Below are positions 36,926 to 50,725 of a stretch of 64,000 nucleotides of DNA, one piece after another. Position 1 is the first letter of the stretch. Every line of letters starts with the position of its first letter. Location of the stretch: positions 2,897,501 to 2,961,500 of the forward strand of contig CM065392.1 in the NCBI GenBank assembly GCA_033060915.1, given 5' to 3'. Below the pieces are notes generated by a model, which did no database searches, was not told where the DNA came from, and saw only the letters and a list, made by a program, of their open reading frames with translations. A program made the position numbers and the translations under genes. This stretch comes from Euryodendron excelsum. Lineage: Eukaryota; Streptophyta; Magnoliopsida; Ericales; Pentaphylacaceae.

Positions 36926-38271
36926 GGTTTCAATTCTTGTTTCGTTTTTTGTATTCTCGGAAACAAAACAAAAAAAAAAAAAAAAAACACAGTTTTAGCG
37001 GTTTGTAAAATTGGGCTATTTTCTGAAATGTTTGCCGAAAATAAGTGTTGGAACCAGCTTACCAAATTATTTTTGGAACTAATATACCAAATGCAATTTT
37101 GTCAAATTTCACAAATCAAAAACAGAAAAAGAAACTGTACGTAACATTTGATTATAGTTTCAGTTCCTTTTTTTTTATTTTCTAAAATTTGTTGAAATTG
37201 TGCTTGACAAATTGGTCCTGAATCTGCTTTTACCAAGACTTTGTTTAATAAATCAATTTTGAAATTTATTTTCAGAATTTTTTTAAAGAACACCATCTTT
37301 TTAAGAATTAAAAAAAAATGTTTTTGAATTTTTGAAATCATTTTCATACTAAAATGAAAACCATATAAAAAAATATGGTGTGTTTCGATAGTCCTATTTT
37401 TTTGTGTCTGAGAAATGAGAATTAACCCTTTCTTTGTTTCTAAAAGTACCAAAAACAAAATAAAAATAAACAAGCAGTTAGGTTCCAAAGACGATTCTTT
37501 CCAACCTTGCAAATGCTTCATTAAACTGTCCTTAATGTAGGAAAATATTGCCTTCTTAGACCGGTCCCCAATACAGGAGGGAAGACCGAGATTCTTCCTA
37601 TTAGTTCATAGGAGTGGACATCTCCAAGCATCCAGAGATGCCTATACGAAGAGGTTTCACCCATATTGTAAGTTCTCCCATTGAAATTCTTTACTTTCTT
37701 GTCTCTTGTTTCTTGCAGTTCCTGTTTACTTTCACCCATATTTCTCAATTTGGAATTGACATCTCACCTTATTTATTTTTTTTCTTCTTCTGTGTTTTAA
37801 TACTATTTATGTTGTTTGAGGTTAGCTGTTCGAAGTCAAGTAACTTCTAAAACGGAAGTAAAGGCACTGTGGGTAACTATATTTTATTAGGTTTTGTTTT
37901 CCAATTCCCATTAGCTCATATCGTTTTTCAAAGAATTTCAAGGTGACCTTTTTCTCCTTTCTAATTTTATCAAATCACATTTTATTTTAAATTTGATCTA
38001 TTTCAAACATTTCAAATTTCATTTACAATCCAAACTCTATCAAATTCCAACATTTTAAAAGAAAAACTTCGAGTGAATATTTTCAAGATGTTTAAGAAAC
38101 TCTAAAATTATTTAAATAAAAGTTATTAAAAACTCCTAAAAGTATAACAACACTGGAATTCATCAGATACATCAGTCCTTTCCGATGTATCTAATCACAT
38201 GTCAGACAAGACTGATGTATCTAACTAATATCCCATTAGAGTATTGGAATGCGGGAGGCCTCAGCTACACG
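36926..38271. other. Unassigned intergenic DNA
   Basis: No gene is recognised. Open frames on both strands (for example 37102-37521 and 37614-37850) lie in low-complexity A/T sequence and match no family. Near 38180-38230 is an imperfect inverted pair ('gatacatcagtc' / 'gactgatgtatc'). Confidence 0.45.
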
Positions 38272-38510
38272 GCTGGAGTCGTTTATCTTCTTGCATGCCT
38301 TGCCAATCAAATATTTGACGTGTTTGTGGGCATCTTCTAGAGGCTCTGGATTCATGCATGTAAATTTGGATCAATTTAGGAATTTCATCTCTTTTCGTCC
38401 CATCCAAAACAAATGAAGTAAAAATGTTATGGGATTTGTACTTGGAAAACAAGCGTGTGTTAGCAATAAAGGAATAGACGATGAAGTACCTGCAGGGTTC
38501 TGTTACTCCT
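38272..38510 (-). pseudogene. TPS relic: parts of exons 7 and 6
   Basis: The minus strand from about 38408 reads DGTKRDEIPKLIQIYMHES, matching the start of TPS exon 7 ([18 protein letters not shown] in TPS4). It then loses frame through the segment that should read EDAHEHVKYLI. Just beyond, 38428-38510 matches the exon 6 region that encodes LLTHSYFLSTNP. The intron between is shortened. It lies about 300 bp past the TPS4 stop. Confidence 0.8.
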
Positions 38511-38758
38511 CACTACAACATTTTGGCATGACATATTTTTTAGCAGTTGACATATTTTTTCCAATTAACTTCAGAATCAAAGCGAAATACAGCTTCCAAT
38601 TGAACTGTACTATGAAATACAAACACAGTGCTCCATTTCTTCAATTTACACAACATCCCAATGGATGATTTTATAGTTTCTGCAATATGAAAAATTATGA
38701 AAAAAGACACATCACAACTAGTGGTATCCATTGCACATTAAGTTTTGGCATGTTCCGA

Positions 38759-38764
38759 TTTATT
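38759..38764 (-). terminator. Candidate polyadenylation signal of TPS4
   Basis: The minus strand reads AATAAA about 48 bp after the TPS4 stop codon (38814-38812). This is the canonical near-upstream element; position and match are typical but the cleavage site cannot be seen. Confidence 0.5.
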
Positions 38765-38811
38765 CCATTACACAAATATTCATTTGAGATGTTTAACTTT
38801 AATCCACATAT

Positions 38812-41567
<2,756 letters not shown>

Positions 41568-42180
41568 GAAACTGAAGTTTCTAATAGAGGCTATCTATAT
41601 TGATTGCTTGTGCTGTTACTACAGGTTGATTTTTCCCGTAATCTGGCAGCCCATGTTTATAGCATCCTTCTAACCACTGTTATAATAGTATTATTATTAT
41701 TCTTATTATTATTATTTTTTTTAATGTCTCTAACCGTTGGTATTTCCTTGTTAATGAAATAATATACATGGCTTCTATTAACCACCCCAATACACACATG
41801 ATTAATCACATCAAATAATCCAATGTTTCCCATAAGAGCGACATACTCACAACTCACGTGGATCTGGTAGTCAGATTAATTGGTTCTTTCAAATTTTAGA
41901 ATATGATTTGTTCCTTTTCTCCAAATCCATTGTCAAGAAAGATAAAATCTAATTCTTCGAATCACAAGTAACAACGAAAGAAACTGGCTTAGCACCTCTT
42001 GGGCATGGTTGTGAACGTTACTGAAGACAATCTCTCCTCTCATAAGTTGAAAAAGAAAAAGAATTTCGATACTTTGAGCCCACGTAATACCATTTCAACA
42101 ACTATCAAATCAACTTGAATTGAATTGGTAGATTACAATATTCTAATACCGACTTTAAAATTAAAGGGATGATTGAGCCT
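41568..42180 (-). promoter_or_regulatory. TPS4 promoter: TATA box and CACGTG G-box
   Basis: The minus strand reads TATAAA at 41661-41656, about 90 bp before the ATG. An ATT-rich microsatellite follows at about 41688-41720. At 41855-41860 a CACGTG G-box, the site bound by bHLH factors such as MYC2, lies about 290 bp upstream, inside a block shared with P1 (8395-8790) and P3 (26690-26965). Regulation by bHLH factors is an inference. Confidence 0.6.
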
Positions 42181-42239
42181 CCGTAAGTGTTCAATGGAGG
42201 CTTTTATCCATACTAACGGGATAAAATAGGCTTCAACCC

Positions 42240-42465
42240 CAAAAGATTGGCTGGTGGTCAAGACCTGTGGGCTGGGATTAGTTATTTTCAAAGTCTCAGG
42301 TTCAAAATCTCTTAGTTGTTGTCAACTTATTGGAGCCACCTCCAGAGTTTTTGACCTTATAATTATTTGGTGTTTGTGTGAACGGGAGGACTACACATGT
42401 CTTAAAATTAGTCGTGGTATGTACAAGTTAGCTCAAACATCCGATCATAAAAAAGAAAAACATTA
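42240..42465 (+). mobile_element. SINE (Au-like), plus orientation
   Basis: A box 'ggctggtggtcaagacc' at 42249 and B box 'aggttcaaaatctc' at about 42298 are in tRNA-like spacing. The body ends in an A-rich tail (cataaaaaagaaaaac). The family is shared with 34777-34978. Confidence 0.75.
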
Positions 42466-42479
42466 AATAGGTTGTTAGG

Positions 42480-42919
42480 ATTATTGTCCTATTTTGTGCT
42501 TTGTAAAATGTGAGAAATGATTATCTTGAGTTGCATGAGGCTTGAGTGAAAAGGAATCCATTGTAATTGGGTTAGAATTAGGTGATTAGACTGAGTTTCG
42601 AAAGTCGTGAAGGGTGAACTTCCCAATAGCATGCATTGGCACGCCTGCTAAAACTTCAAAGGAAATCAATGCAGTGTACCTTGCCTATAGTCTCGCCCTA
42701 CCTCACACTAGCGTGCTTTTGAAGACATGAAAAATAAAATCTAGTGAGCTTCGCCAATAGGCTCACAAGAGCTCGCACCGGCGCAATACCAAGGATTTGG
42801 AATTGAAAATTTTTAGTGAGCCTTACTAGTAGGCCCACTGATGCCTTACACCAACGCACTCCAAAGCCTCGATATCGCAGGGACTCCAATACAGTTGGAC
42901 CTTGCATCGGCACGCTAGG
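42480..42919 (+). mobile_element. Partial LTR-like segment with repeated GC-rich motifs
   Basis: The segment contains repeated 'gtgagcttcgccaataggctc'-like and 'gcaccggcgca/gcatcggcacg' motifs spaced by AT-rich text, organised like the arrays in the Athila-like LTRs. It is cut at 42919 by the start of LTR D. Family assignment is by analogy of layout only. Confidence 0.4.
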
Positions 42920-44105
42920 TGATTGTATTCTAAAAGTGCAATCTATATGCCCTAATTAGTTTATTGTTAGACTTAGAATCGATTGATTTTATGTTGTTTT
43001 AGTTATAAATTATCACTAACTTAGTTTGTTTGATGTTTGCAAGTTTCCTATGCTAAAAAGGACAAATTCGGGCAAAATTACAAGGTGTGTTCGAGCATTC
43101 GAATGATGAGGAAGCCCGTTCAAACGGCATGTCAAACGAAGTTCAATGTCAGAAGTAGATCTAAATCCCGTCAGAAGTTTCAGAGAAAGATTTTACCGTT
43201 CGAAGAGCGTTCAAAGCCCGTTCGAACGGGCATTCGAATGGTAGTTAAGCCCATTCCAAAGGGTCGCCAACTTCTGCACTTCTCAAAATCTATAAAAGCT
43301 GAGACCGAAGCCTGTTTTGGGGAGTTCTTTTTTAGTAGTTAGTTTTTACTAATTTTAGGTTTTCTTTGAGAGTTTTGGCAGTACATTACAGTAGAACTTT
43401 ACAAAGTTTTCATAATTTTTCAATCTCTGTAATGAGACTCAGTTTTTCAATATATATATTTGCGTATCTATCATGGCTTTGAGTAGCTAAATTTTATTTT
43501 GGGATTAATTATGAGGATCAATTGAAGATCTCGAATGAACAATAGAGGTAATTAGGTTTCAATGTTTTTATCGTCTTCTTTTTAATTCTTTGTGATCAAA
43601 ACTCTAAATATTTAGGAAAACTAATATGTTTAATTATGCTTAGTAATATTTATGGACGAACCCTAGTTCAATATATTTACTATACAAGTTGATGATATAC
43701 ATCTGTCATTCTGAACCTGATTTATTCTATATTTGATTGTTAAAGAATCACTGTCTTTTATTGCTAAATCTTCCCATTCAAAGACTCACAATGCAGTCAA
43801 TGATTTAAGTTATCAGAAACCTATATTAAAATTTCAGGTGAATCAATTGATTGGAACAATTGATCTTGAGACTTTCTTTTATTAATTCTAAATCAATTTT
43901 ATAGCTTAGTTTAGATTAATCAACCTGTTCAAAACTATTTTCTTTTTATTTTGTTAGAGTGTTTCTCTAAGACTTCTAAACCAAGTTAAGTTTTTTTGTA
44001 CGCGCTAACTCTTTTCCCTGTGGATCGATCTTGGACTTTACCAAGTTATTACTGCATCGCAATCACATACTGACGGTTATTTATTACACATTTTTGAAGC
44101 GATTA
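42920..44105 (+). mobile_element. 5' LTR of Athila-like element D
   Basis: It begins TGATTGTATTCTAAAAGTGC, with the same terminal hairpin design as copies A, B, C and E. It has a degenerate TTCGAACG/CGTTCGAACGG array at 43085-43260 and ends at GAAGCGATTA (44105; CA end mutated to TA). A sequence resembling a Pol II promoter (tctataaaagctgag) is at about 43289. Confidence 0.8.
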
Positions 44106-45100
44106 GTTATTTTGGCCGTTGCCGAGGAAGCTTTGGTGTTTGGCATTTGGCGTTTGGCATTTGTGGACAAGACTTGGAGATTTTATTTCAACTGAAGCAC
44201 TTTACCATAATTCTACAACCACGAACAGACTCAATAGCTCGCTTGGGTAACTTAATTTCATATTTTATTTTTGAGCAATTATTTTAACTATTTTATTTAT
44301 TTTTATTAGGTTAGAGTGGTGTTTTTTGTTAATTGGTGGTATATTTTGTAGAAAATTGGATGATAGATGGTTTTAAAAAATTATTAACTTAGTGGTTTAT
44401 TGTGTGAAGATTTGGTGGTTTGAATTAGCTTTATTTATGAATAATTATTGAAGCATGCATTGTATGAGGAATGCGCTTGCAACCCCTCTTCGATCTATGA
44501 GAGAATACATGAATGCTGCTAAAACCGACCCCTATTTACACTTGTCACAGCCACCTAACACTTATCCTCCTACTTACCATTTGGAGTGGTGCTCTCGAGC
44601 TCCACCAAACCCTTACTACAAACCACTACCACAATATTACCAAACCCCATAACTTATGCCTTCCCAACCCTCCCCTACACAATATGAAACCTCTTGGATC
44701 CAAACTATGAATGACATGAATAACCATATAGCTGATGGTATACGAGGGCTTAACAATAGGTTGGATAGGCAAGACGAAGTGTTAGACGAGAACTATCGGT
44801 TGATGGTGGATATACAAAAGCACTTGACTCTTATGACACAAGCCCTACCTCAACCAATATTCGAGGATGATCATTTTTTGGCCCAACCACAACCCAACTT
44901 TGAATATCACTAGGTTGGTTCTACCCTATTTTGCTTTTTCAGACCTTGAATTGTGCATCAAAAAGGCAAAAAGCAGTTGAAGGCCATCTCAGGAATGCGG
45001 GAGGGTCTTTTTAGCCACTCTCCCACACTCCATGCAACCTTTTTGCTATGTTATCTAGCTCCAATTGACCTCTCAAGCACTCATGCCATTTAGGGAAAGA
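44106..45100 (+). mobile_element. Primer binding site and leader/gag remnant of element D
   Basis: At 44111-44135 'ttttggccgttgccgagg' is a decayed version of the tRNA-Asp primer site (TGGCGCCGTTGCCGGGGA), the usual primer of Athila/Tat elements. Farther on, 44455-44913 has broken open frames, proline/tyrosine-rich (MREYMN, then PPNPYYKPLPQYYQTP) and then a coiled-coil-like stretch (IRGLNNRLDRQDEVLDENYR). This fits the N-terminal gag region of gypsy elements but is interrupted by a stop at 44650. Confidence 0.6.
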
Positions 45101-45119
45101 TCAAGCTTTGTGCAAGAGA

Positions 45120-45580
45120 AAGTTTTTTAGTCTTCCTTTTCTCACATCAAGTTCTTGAAAGTTCAAGGGAGATTCTAAACAATATTTACTTCAATCTATT
45201 TAAGTAATGAAAATGTCTTGAAAGGGTTCAAATCATTAAAGACCCATCGAGGACTCGGTTAGAGACCAAGTTCTTGTGGACTTATTCGTGGATGCAAATA
45301 GAGTGTAGGCTAAAGATTCAATCCTAGAGTTGTGGCTTCAACAAGTGTAAAAAAATATGTAAGATCTCTTGTACTACTGGTTCAATACATATTGCTTGGT
45401 TGTAGCTGGATTAGGTCTCGTGTTTTTTTTTTCACAAGGGTTTTCATGCTAAAAATTCTCTGTGATGATGGTTGTGTTTGTTTATTTTCTATTCATGGTT
45501 TGAATAACATTTATCTCTATTGATACAGGATTAAAAATTGGTGAGAAACCTATTCACCCCATCTAGTTCTTCTAAAGGCA
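45120..45580 (+). mobile_element. Copia LTR 3' part (SIRE-like)
   Basis: The order of motifs parallels the LTR at 1-1349: 'gagactcggttagag'-like text, 'gtgtaggctaaagattcaat', 'ttgtactactggttcaatac', then an ending 'aacctattcaccccatct'. No coding region is seen. Confidence 0.6.
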
Positions 45581-45589
45581 GATAGATCA

Positions 45590-48200
45590 TAGCACTAAAG
45601 CACTACATTTTCTCATAGGCCTCTATATTAAAGTGTGGATCAATAATAACTTAGTCAAGAAAGTCCAAACCCAATCCTCATTGTTATGGAAGTTCAAGCA
45701 CCTGCTCACAAAATTAGGCCGATCTTAAGTAAAGAAACCTTTGTTGAAGCTTTATTTATGTTTCAAGAAGATCTAGAAAAAAGGGGTCCCACAGTGAATA
45801 CACAAGAGAATCATATTTTCAGAACTAATCTTTGTTCGTTCTTGTTAGTACCACTGGGCTAACTACTCTTCACTTTTCATCTTTTACATTATTGGCATTC
45901 GACATTGCAATATCTTGTTTTTTCTTTCGTCCTCATACTTTTTGACATTCTTCCTTTCTATTACTTTTCCAATATCTGTGATTTTCCCCAAGTTTCCTAA
46001 ACCTCCAATTTGATTACATGTCCTTTTCTCCAATGGCTCCCAATGAGCACTTAAGGAAGCCAACCTAGTCTTCATCTACTACCCAAAACATTTCTTCTAT
46101 TCTAGGGTTTCAATTTTGTGCCGCAGTTTGATTGAGTAATTTATTTTAGGCGTTGTCTTTAATTCTTACATTTTTGAGAGCTTTTCAGAATATTTCCTTA
46201 TTCGTTTAAAGGAAACTTTCATACTACATCCACCTTTACTTCGATTGAAGTTATGGATCAAGGCCACAACTATCCTCGCTCTTGGCCCAAACTCTTAACC
46301 AAAAATGTAAGATAGGGTCAATCTAATAGAGAGATACTTCATAGCTCATTGCCATTCTCGAGTGGTAGAATGGTGTTAGGACTATCGAAACAGTCAATCT
46401 CCACCTTGAAGGTGGGCTAGAGATAGATAAGGCATGCAAGGGTAGTGCCTAGTTCTCAACTCAATTATCTTGTATTAGCTGAGTGGTAGATCTAAAAGGG
46501 TGGGGAACAAAAACAAAGACCAACCTACTACCAAAAGGAAAGGTATACCCTCCTGAAGGCAGCACGCACCATCCACTTGCAAGAACGAGACCTTTCTCAA
46601 CTCTTGGTCTATTGACGGTCTTCCGGTCAAGTCCATGCCAAAAAGCAACTGGGTTAGTCATCCAGGAGATGATAAATCTATCAACAAATTGACTAGAAAT
46701 GAGTAAATAGATGACTAAGGCAGCCATGTGTTTCTAGTCCTTATTGCCCACTAGAATGATGCATTCGTCCTACAATTTTAGATGTCGTACTTTACCTTAT
46801 TGGTTCACGATTGCTTGAAAACTTCAACAAAGCCCGATCTTTCAACATACCCACCAGCACGGGTACAATGAACTAATTAATATGTACAATTATGAGATGG
46901 CAGGACCTCCTATACTTAAAAGATCACAAAACATTCTTATTCTACTAACTCTAAAGGCATTTTATTTTATTTTTTATGATGTGAAAGAACTTGTCTAAAA
47001 CAAGACCTTTCAGACCCCCCACTAGCTAGTAAACTCCCTCGGAAGCTAACATATACTTATAATCTACCAGTCTCAAGTTAGACATAGATCGTCCAGGCAT
47101 GTAGCTGCTCTTAGAGTGACGATACCAATGTAGTGATCGTCTTTCAAGAAAGTATCATGCAACGTAGAGGACTCAAACTCGCATGGTACTGACATTACAT
47201 AAGTGTTATACTCCTACTTCATGCTCCTTCTCAACTGACCAAACCCAAAATGAGTTTAACACATTTGTCTAAAATTAATAATTAAGCATCCTGAACAGTA
47301 ATAAGTGTAGATCCTTGACCTCCCAAATGAGGAAGAAGTGTAGATCCTTAGCCTTAGCCCCTCTTAGTATCGTAGCCTTTACAACATGGTCGAGAATAGG
47401 ATCACCTCAGCTTTGTAGTGACCAATTTTGGTTTTTCAAGCATCGATCTGTGCTTACTTTCCTGAGATTAGGCCACACCGACATGTTGAATTATTATTAT
47501 TATTATTTTGAGTCCAGAAAATGAAAGAACAAATAAATAGGTATTTATAAAAGAAAACATTATTTTTTGGTTTGGTTATCTATAAAAAAAAATTGATATG
47601 TGTAAGTAAGTTTATTTTCCTTTCCCTTGAAAAATTCAAAATCTAAACATAACATTGAGAAAAGAAGTAGGGAAATTCTTCGAATCCTGGACATATATTC
47701 AACGACTAATTTGGTAAAATTCTAAGAAAAATTTGTGAGGTTGTGATGGTGGTTGGTGGAGAGTGTATCCTATTATTGACACTGTATCATATGAAACGAT
47801 TTGGAATAAGGGTGGACGAGAGGATCCATATATTCTGCTTAATAGTCCAAAAGAGCTTCATAATGTGAATAGAAAAACTTTCAATGACCCCATATCTTTG
47901 AACAAGTTATAGGGGCACAATCTTTTTCAACCAGATCTCTCTGTATCATCTGGAGTGGATTGTTCAATCCCCAATTTGGAGCGTCAATGCTCGAACCTAA
48001 CAAGGCTCATTCAATGCTCCTTGTCAAATAATTGATCATCCGGTAGGCAGCTTTGGAATGATTATTTGACAATGAAATCTAAGGCCAATAAAATATAAAT
48101 GTTGTTTAAGATAACTATTATCATTCTCTTAATTAACCATAAACAGATACCATGGTACTCCCCACAGCCAACCCCCTCCCCTCCTCTCCACACTTAAAAA
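45590..48200. other. 2.6 kb unassigned, including a less AT-rich block
   Basis: No gene or element ends are recognised. The block at about 46250-47480 is less AT-rich than its surroundings, has few homopolymers and no LTR hallmarks; organellar DNA is one possibility. Short frames on both strands (46461-46727, 46483-46692) match no known family. 47880-48030 resembles 34640-34740 ('atctttgaacaa', 'ggattgttcaatcc'). Confidence 0.4.
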
Positions 48201-48224
48201 ACAAAAAAGAAAAAAATTGTTGAA

Positions 48225-48590
48225 AAATCAGTGGACGCAAATTTATCGAATACTTGGAAAGTGATGGGATTGATGTCAATTTTACTAATCTTGGCTATTT
48301 ATTTGGTGCATGCAATAATTGTATATCACAACAAATATGCAGACATAATTAGCGAGGCAATTTTTATGTGGAAAAGCCAGATGGAAAAACAAGGGTCACT
48401 AGGGTAGTCAATCAATATAAAATTGAGAACACTCTATACTTACAACACAAACATAACCGTATCGCATCCTCGTGCCTTCAAGTATCAAATTTATAACCTT
48501 CTAGGTGTGCTCTCCTTGTATTGGTTGGTTCCCATGATATATCGATCTCTTTATGCGATTCTTTCGTGCTTTCACTAAGTGTTAAACATC
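48225..48590. mobile_element. Copia LTR-like segment
   Basis: The stretch 'gaggcaatttttatgtggaa' followed by 'aagccagatggaaaaacaag' near 48352-48405 resembles the conserved 'acgtggaaaa...gggaaaaacca' block of copia LTRs. Boundaries are not resolved. Confidence 0.4.
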
Positions 48591-48594
48591 ACAA

Positions 48595-48905
48595 CATTGC
48601 CAAAACAATATGTGAGGTAAAACTTTACAATGCTATGTTTACTTTGGCACAAGACTCAAATACCTTGCCAACAGCTACGTCATTTTTATTTGGATGAAAA
48701 TTATGACTGTGGAAACAACAGTATGACTTCTTTACATCCTATTATATTAAGTGCATATAACTATGATCCTCAATTCTCAACCATATCTATTATGAAGGAA
48801 ATCAAACTAATCAATGAAACAAACTGTTAAATGAACAGATATGATTGTTCAATAAATGTGCACTGGATTGTTCAATCCCCAGTTGGTGAGCACAGACCCA
48901 ACAAA
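48595..48905. repeat. Duplicated intergenic block: empty-site paralogue of the 30.1-34.4 kb copia insertion
   Basis: The text runs 'ttgccaaaacaatatgtgag', 'gtaaaactttacaatg', 'gtttactttggcacaagact' without interruption. At 30077-30107 and 34408-34435 the same sequence is split by the copia element. Confidence 0.85.
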
Positions 48906-48969
48906 CACTTATGTAATATTTACCACTACTAATATAATCTACTTGTTTTCGTCAAGAAGAAGAAGTTAT

Positions 48970-49140
48970 CTCAAGGTTGATTCATCATCATAATGTATTA
49001 TATTAAACTCTTCTTAAATTTCAGGCACCATTCATGGAATTACTATATTGTAAAGATACTCAAATAAAATATATAATTATAAATACATAGTTAAATGATA
49101 TGCTGCCACATATACAAAGAAGGAGAAATTACTTACCTCC
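48970..49140. mobile_element. Truncated copy of the 25551-25819 MITE
   Basis: 'caggcaccattcatggaatt', 'attgtaaagatactcaaa' and 'tgatatgctgccacatatac' follow the order of the complete MITE interior. Both inverted ends are lost. Confidence 0.65.
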
Positions 49141-49164
49141 ATATCCATTTTATTTTCTTCTTGA

Positions 49165-49411
49165 TGTGGGAAAACAAATAACATCACAATTTGGAGAAAC
49201 CATTGTGTTAGAATGAAGAGAGTAAAGAGAATAACAAGAGAAAAGAGTATCCTAAAGAGAACATAATCTTTATATCATTATACATTGAATTGTATTGATG
49301 TATATTACATTGAGAACCTCTATATACGAGCTTAAGAAGAATGCGTAACAAGTGACAGAAAAGAGGGAAACTAAACACATAACTAGGAAATTAGACTAGT
49401 ATACTTTAACA
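49165..49411 (-). mobile_element. Copia 3' LTR with polypurine tract, minus orientation
   Basis: In minus sense a purine-rich AAGGGGTGA precedes TGTTAAAGTATACTAG at 49411, as in copia 3' ends, and the LTR would end CCCACA at 49165. The polypurine side shows that internal sequence once followed. About 30 bp of internal DNA (CTAACTTGAGTTT) remain before homology is lost. Confidence 0.65.
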
Positions 49412-49439
49412 TCACCCCTTAAACTCAAGTTAGTAAAAT

Positions 49440-50262
49440 ATAGATCAACTCGAATTTGAAAATAATGTTAGGAATATGCCTGTGTGACGGCGATGGCCAA
49501 TGTGAACAAAATTAGTGATGTAGATTATATTAATATTAGGAATGGCTAGCAATGCTTTTCCAAGAGTAGGTGGTTGTGAAGTATAACTCGGTAAGTTCGA
49601 GGTTGAATTCCATAAGGATCAAGTTCAATATAAACTATCGACGTAAGCTAGAATTCATTCCTCTCAAAATTCACACAAACACAATATAATGCCTCTAAAG
49701 AAAAATGAAAAATCAATTGTTTGCAAGAGTTGGTTGTTTTGACTAAAACGAAAGTGATTAAAACTAGATTAACAATTGGGAAAAGTAATTGGACTCAATT
49801 GATTCAATCATTCAATTTGCCCAAGGTTCTCAAGGATGATTTATAACTCAAATCAAACATAACAATCAAGATTATTTAATTCAGAAAATTTAGCATTTAA
49901 TCACAAGAATTCATAGCAATTGAACTTAGAAATGTAATCAATGTGAGAATCATAGACTAATATCATCGATTTGTGCATTAACAATACCAATTATAGAATT
50001 GTGCATTAGAATTACCAAACATAATTAATGGTCTATGTGTTTTTAGATATCTAGGATTCAATTGCTAAGAATTGGAGGTTTAAGAAGATAAAACAATAAA
50101 ATTATGATATGCCTCCATTGATAACCTTTAACTCCTTGAATGATCTTCACAATTGAGCCCAATTGGGGGCTTAGCTACTCGATTCCATAAAATAATTGAC
50201 AATTGAATTGAAGAACATTTGAAAACTAATTGAATTTGATTAACAAAAGAGGAATTACGGTG
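49440..50262 (-). mobile_element. Athila-like LTR (copy H), partial, minus orientation
   Basis: The body parallels the minus-orientation LTRs B and E: 'aggatgatttataactcaaa' then 'tcaaacataacaatcaagat' then 'gatcttcacaattgag' near 50141. The U3 part, including hairpin and array, is missing; the segment abuts copy G. Confidence 0.65.
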
Positions 50263-50267
50263 AAAAT

Positions 50268-50691
50268 TTATTACACTCCAAAAGTATAATCTCAAAACCC
50301 AAATTAGTGAATTGTTAGCTATTTTTGTACATACTAGACTAGCGTTTTACCCTCTGAAATAGCATAAACATGTTTTAATCTGTTTTTACTGGAATTAGAG
50401 TTTAAACAAAGGGAAAAGAATGACAGAACTAGTCAACCGATCGATCGGCCCAACAAACAGATCGAATGGGCAATCATCGCTCAACTTTCCCGATCGATCA
50501 GTGACGTCGAAAATCGACCCATCGTTCTCCTGCAATTTTAGAGGCTCTCCCAAACCAAACTTCAAAGAAAGTGTTTTATCAATTGAAGACCAATTGCAGA
50601 CCGATGAATTGCCCCATTGACTAATCGATCGGTCGCCACAGTGCCTATTTTTAACCTGCATATATAAGGCTGTTTGGACGGTTTTGAGGGT

Positions 50692-50725
<34 letters not shown>

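Noticed and set aside
46465..46510. tRNA-like A box (ttagctgagtggtagatc)
   Set aside because: No B box (GGTTCGA) at the right distance and no cloverleaf could be drawn, so it is not called as a tRNA.
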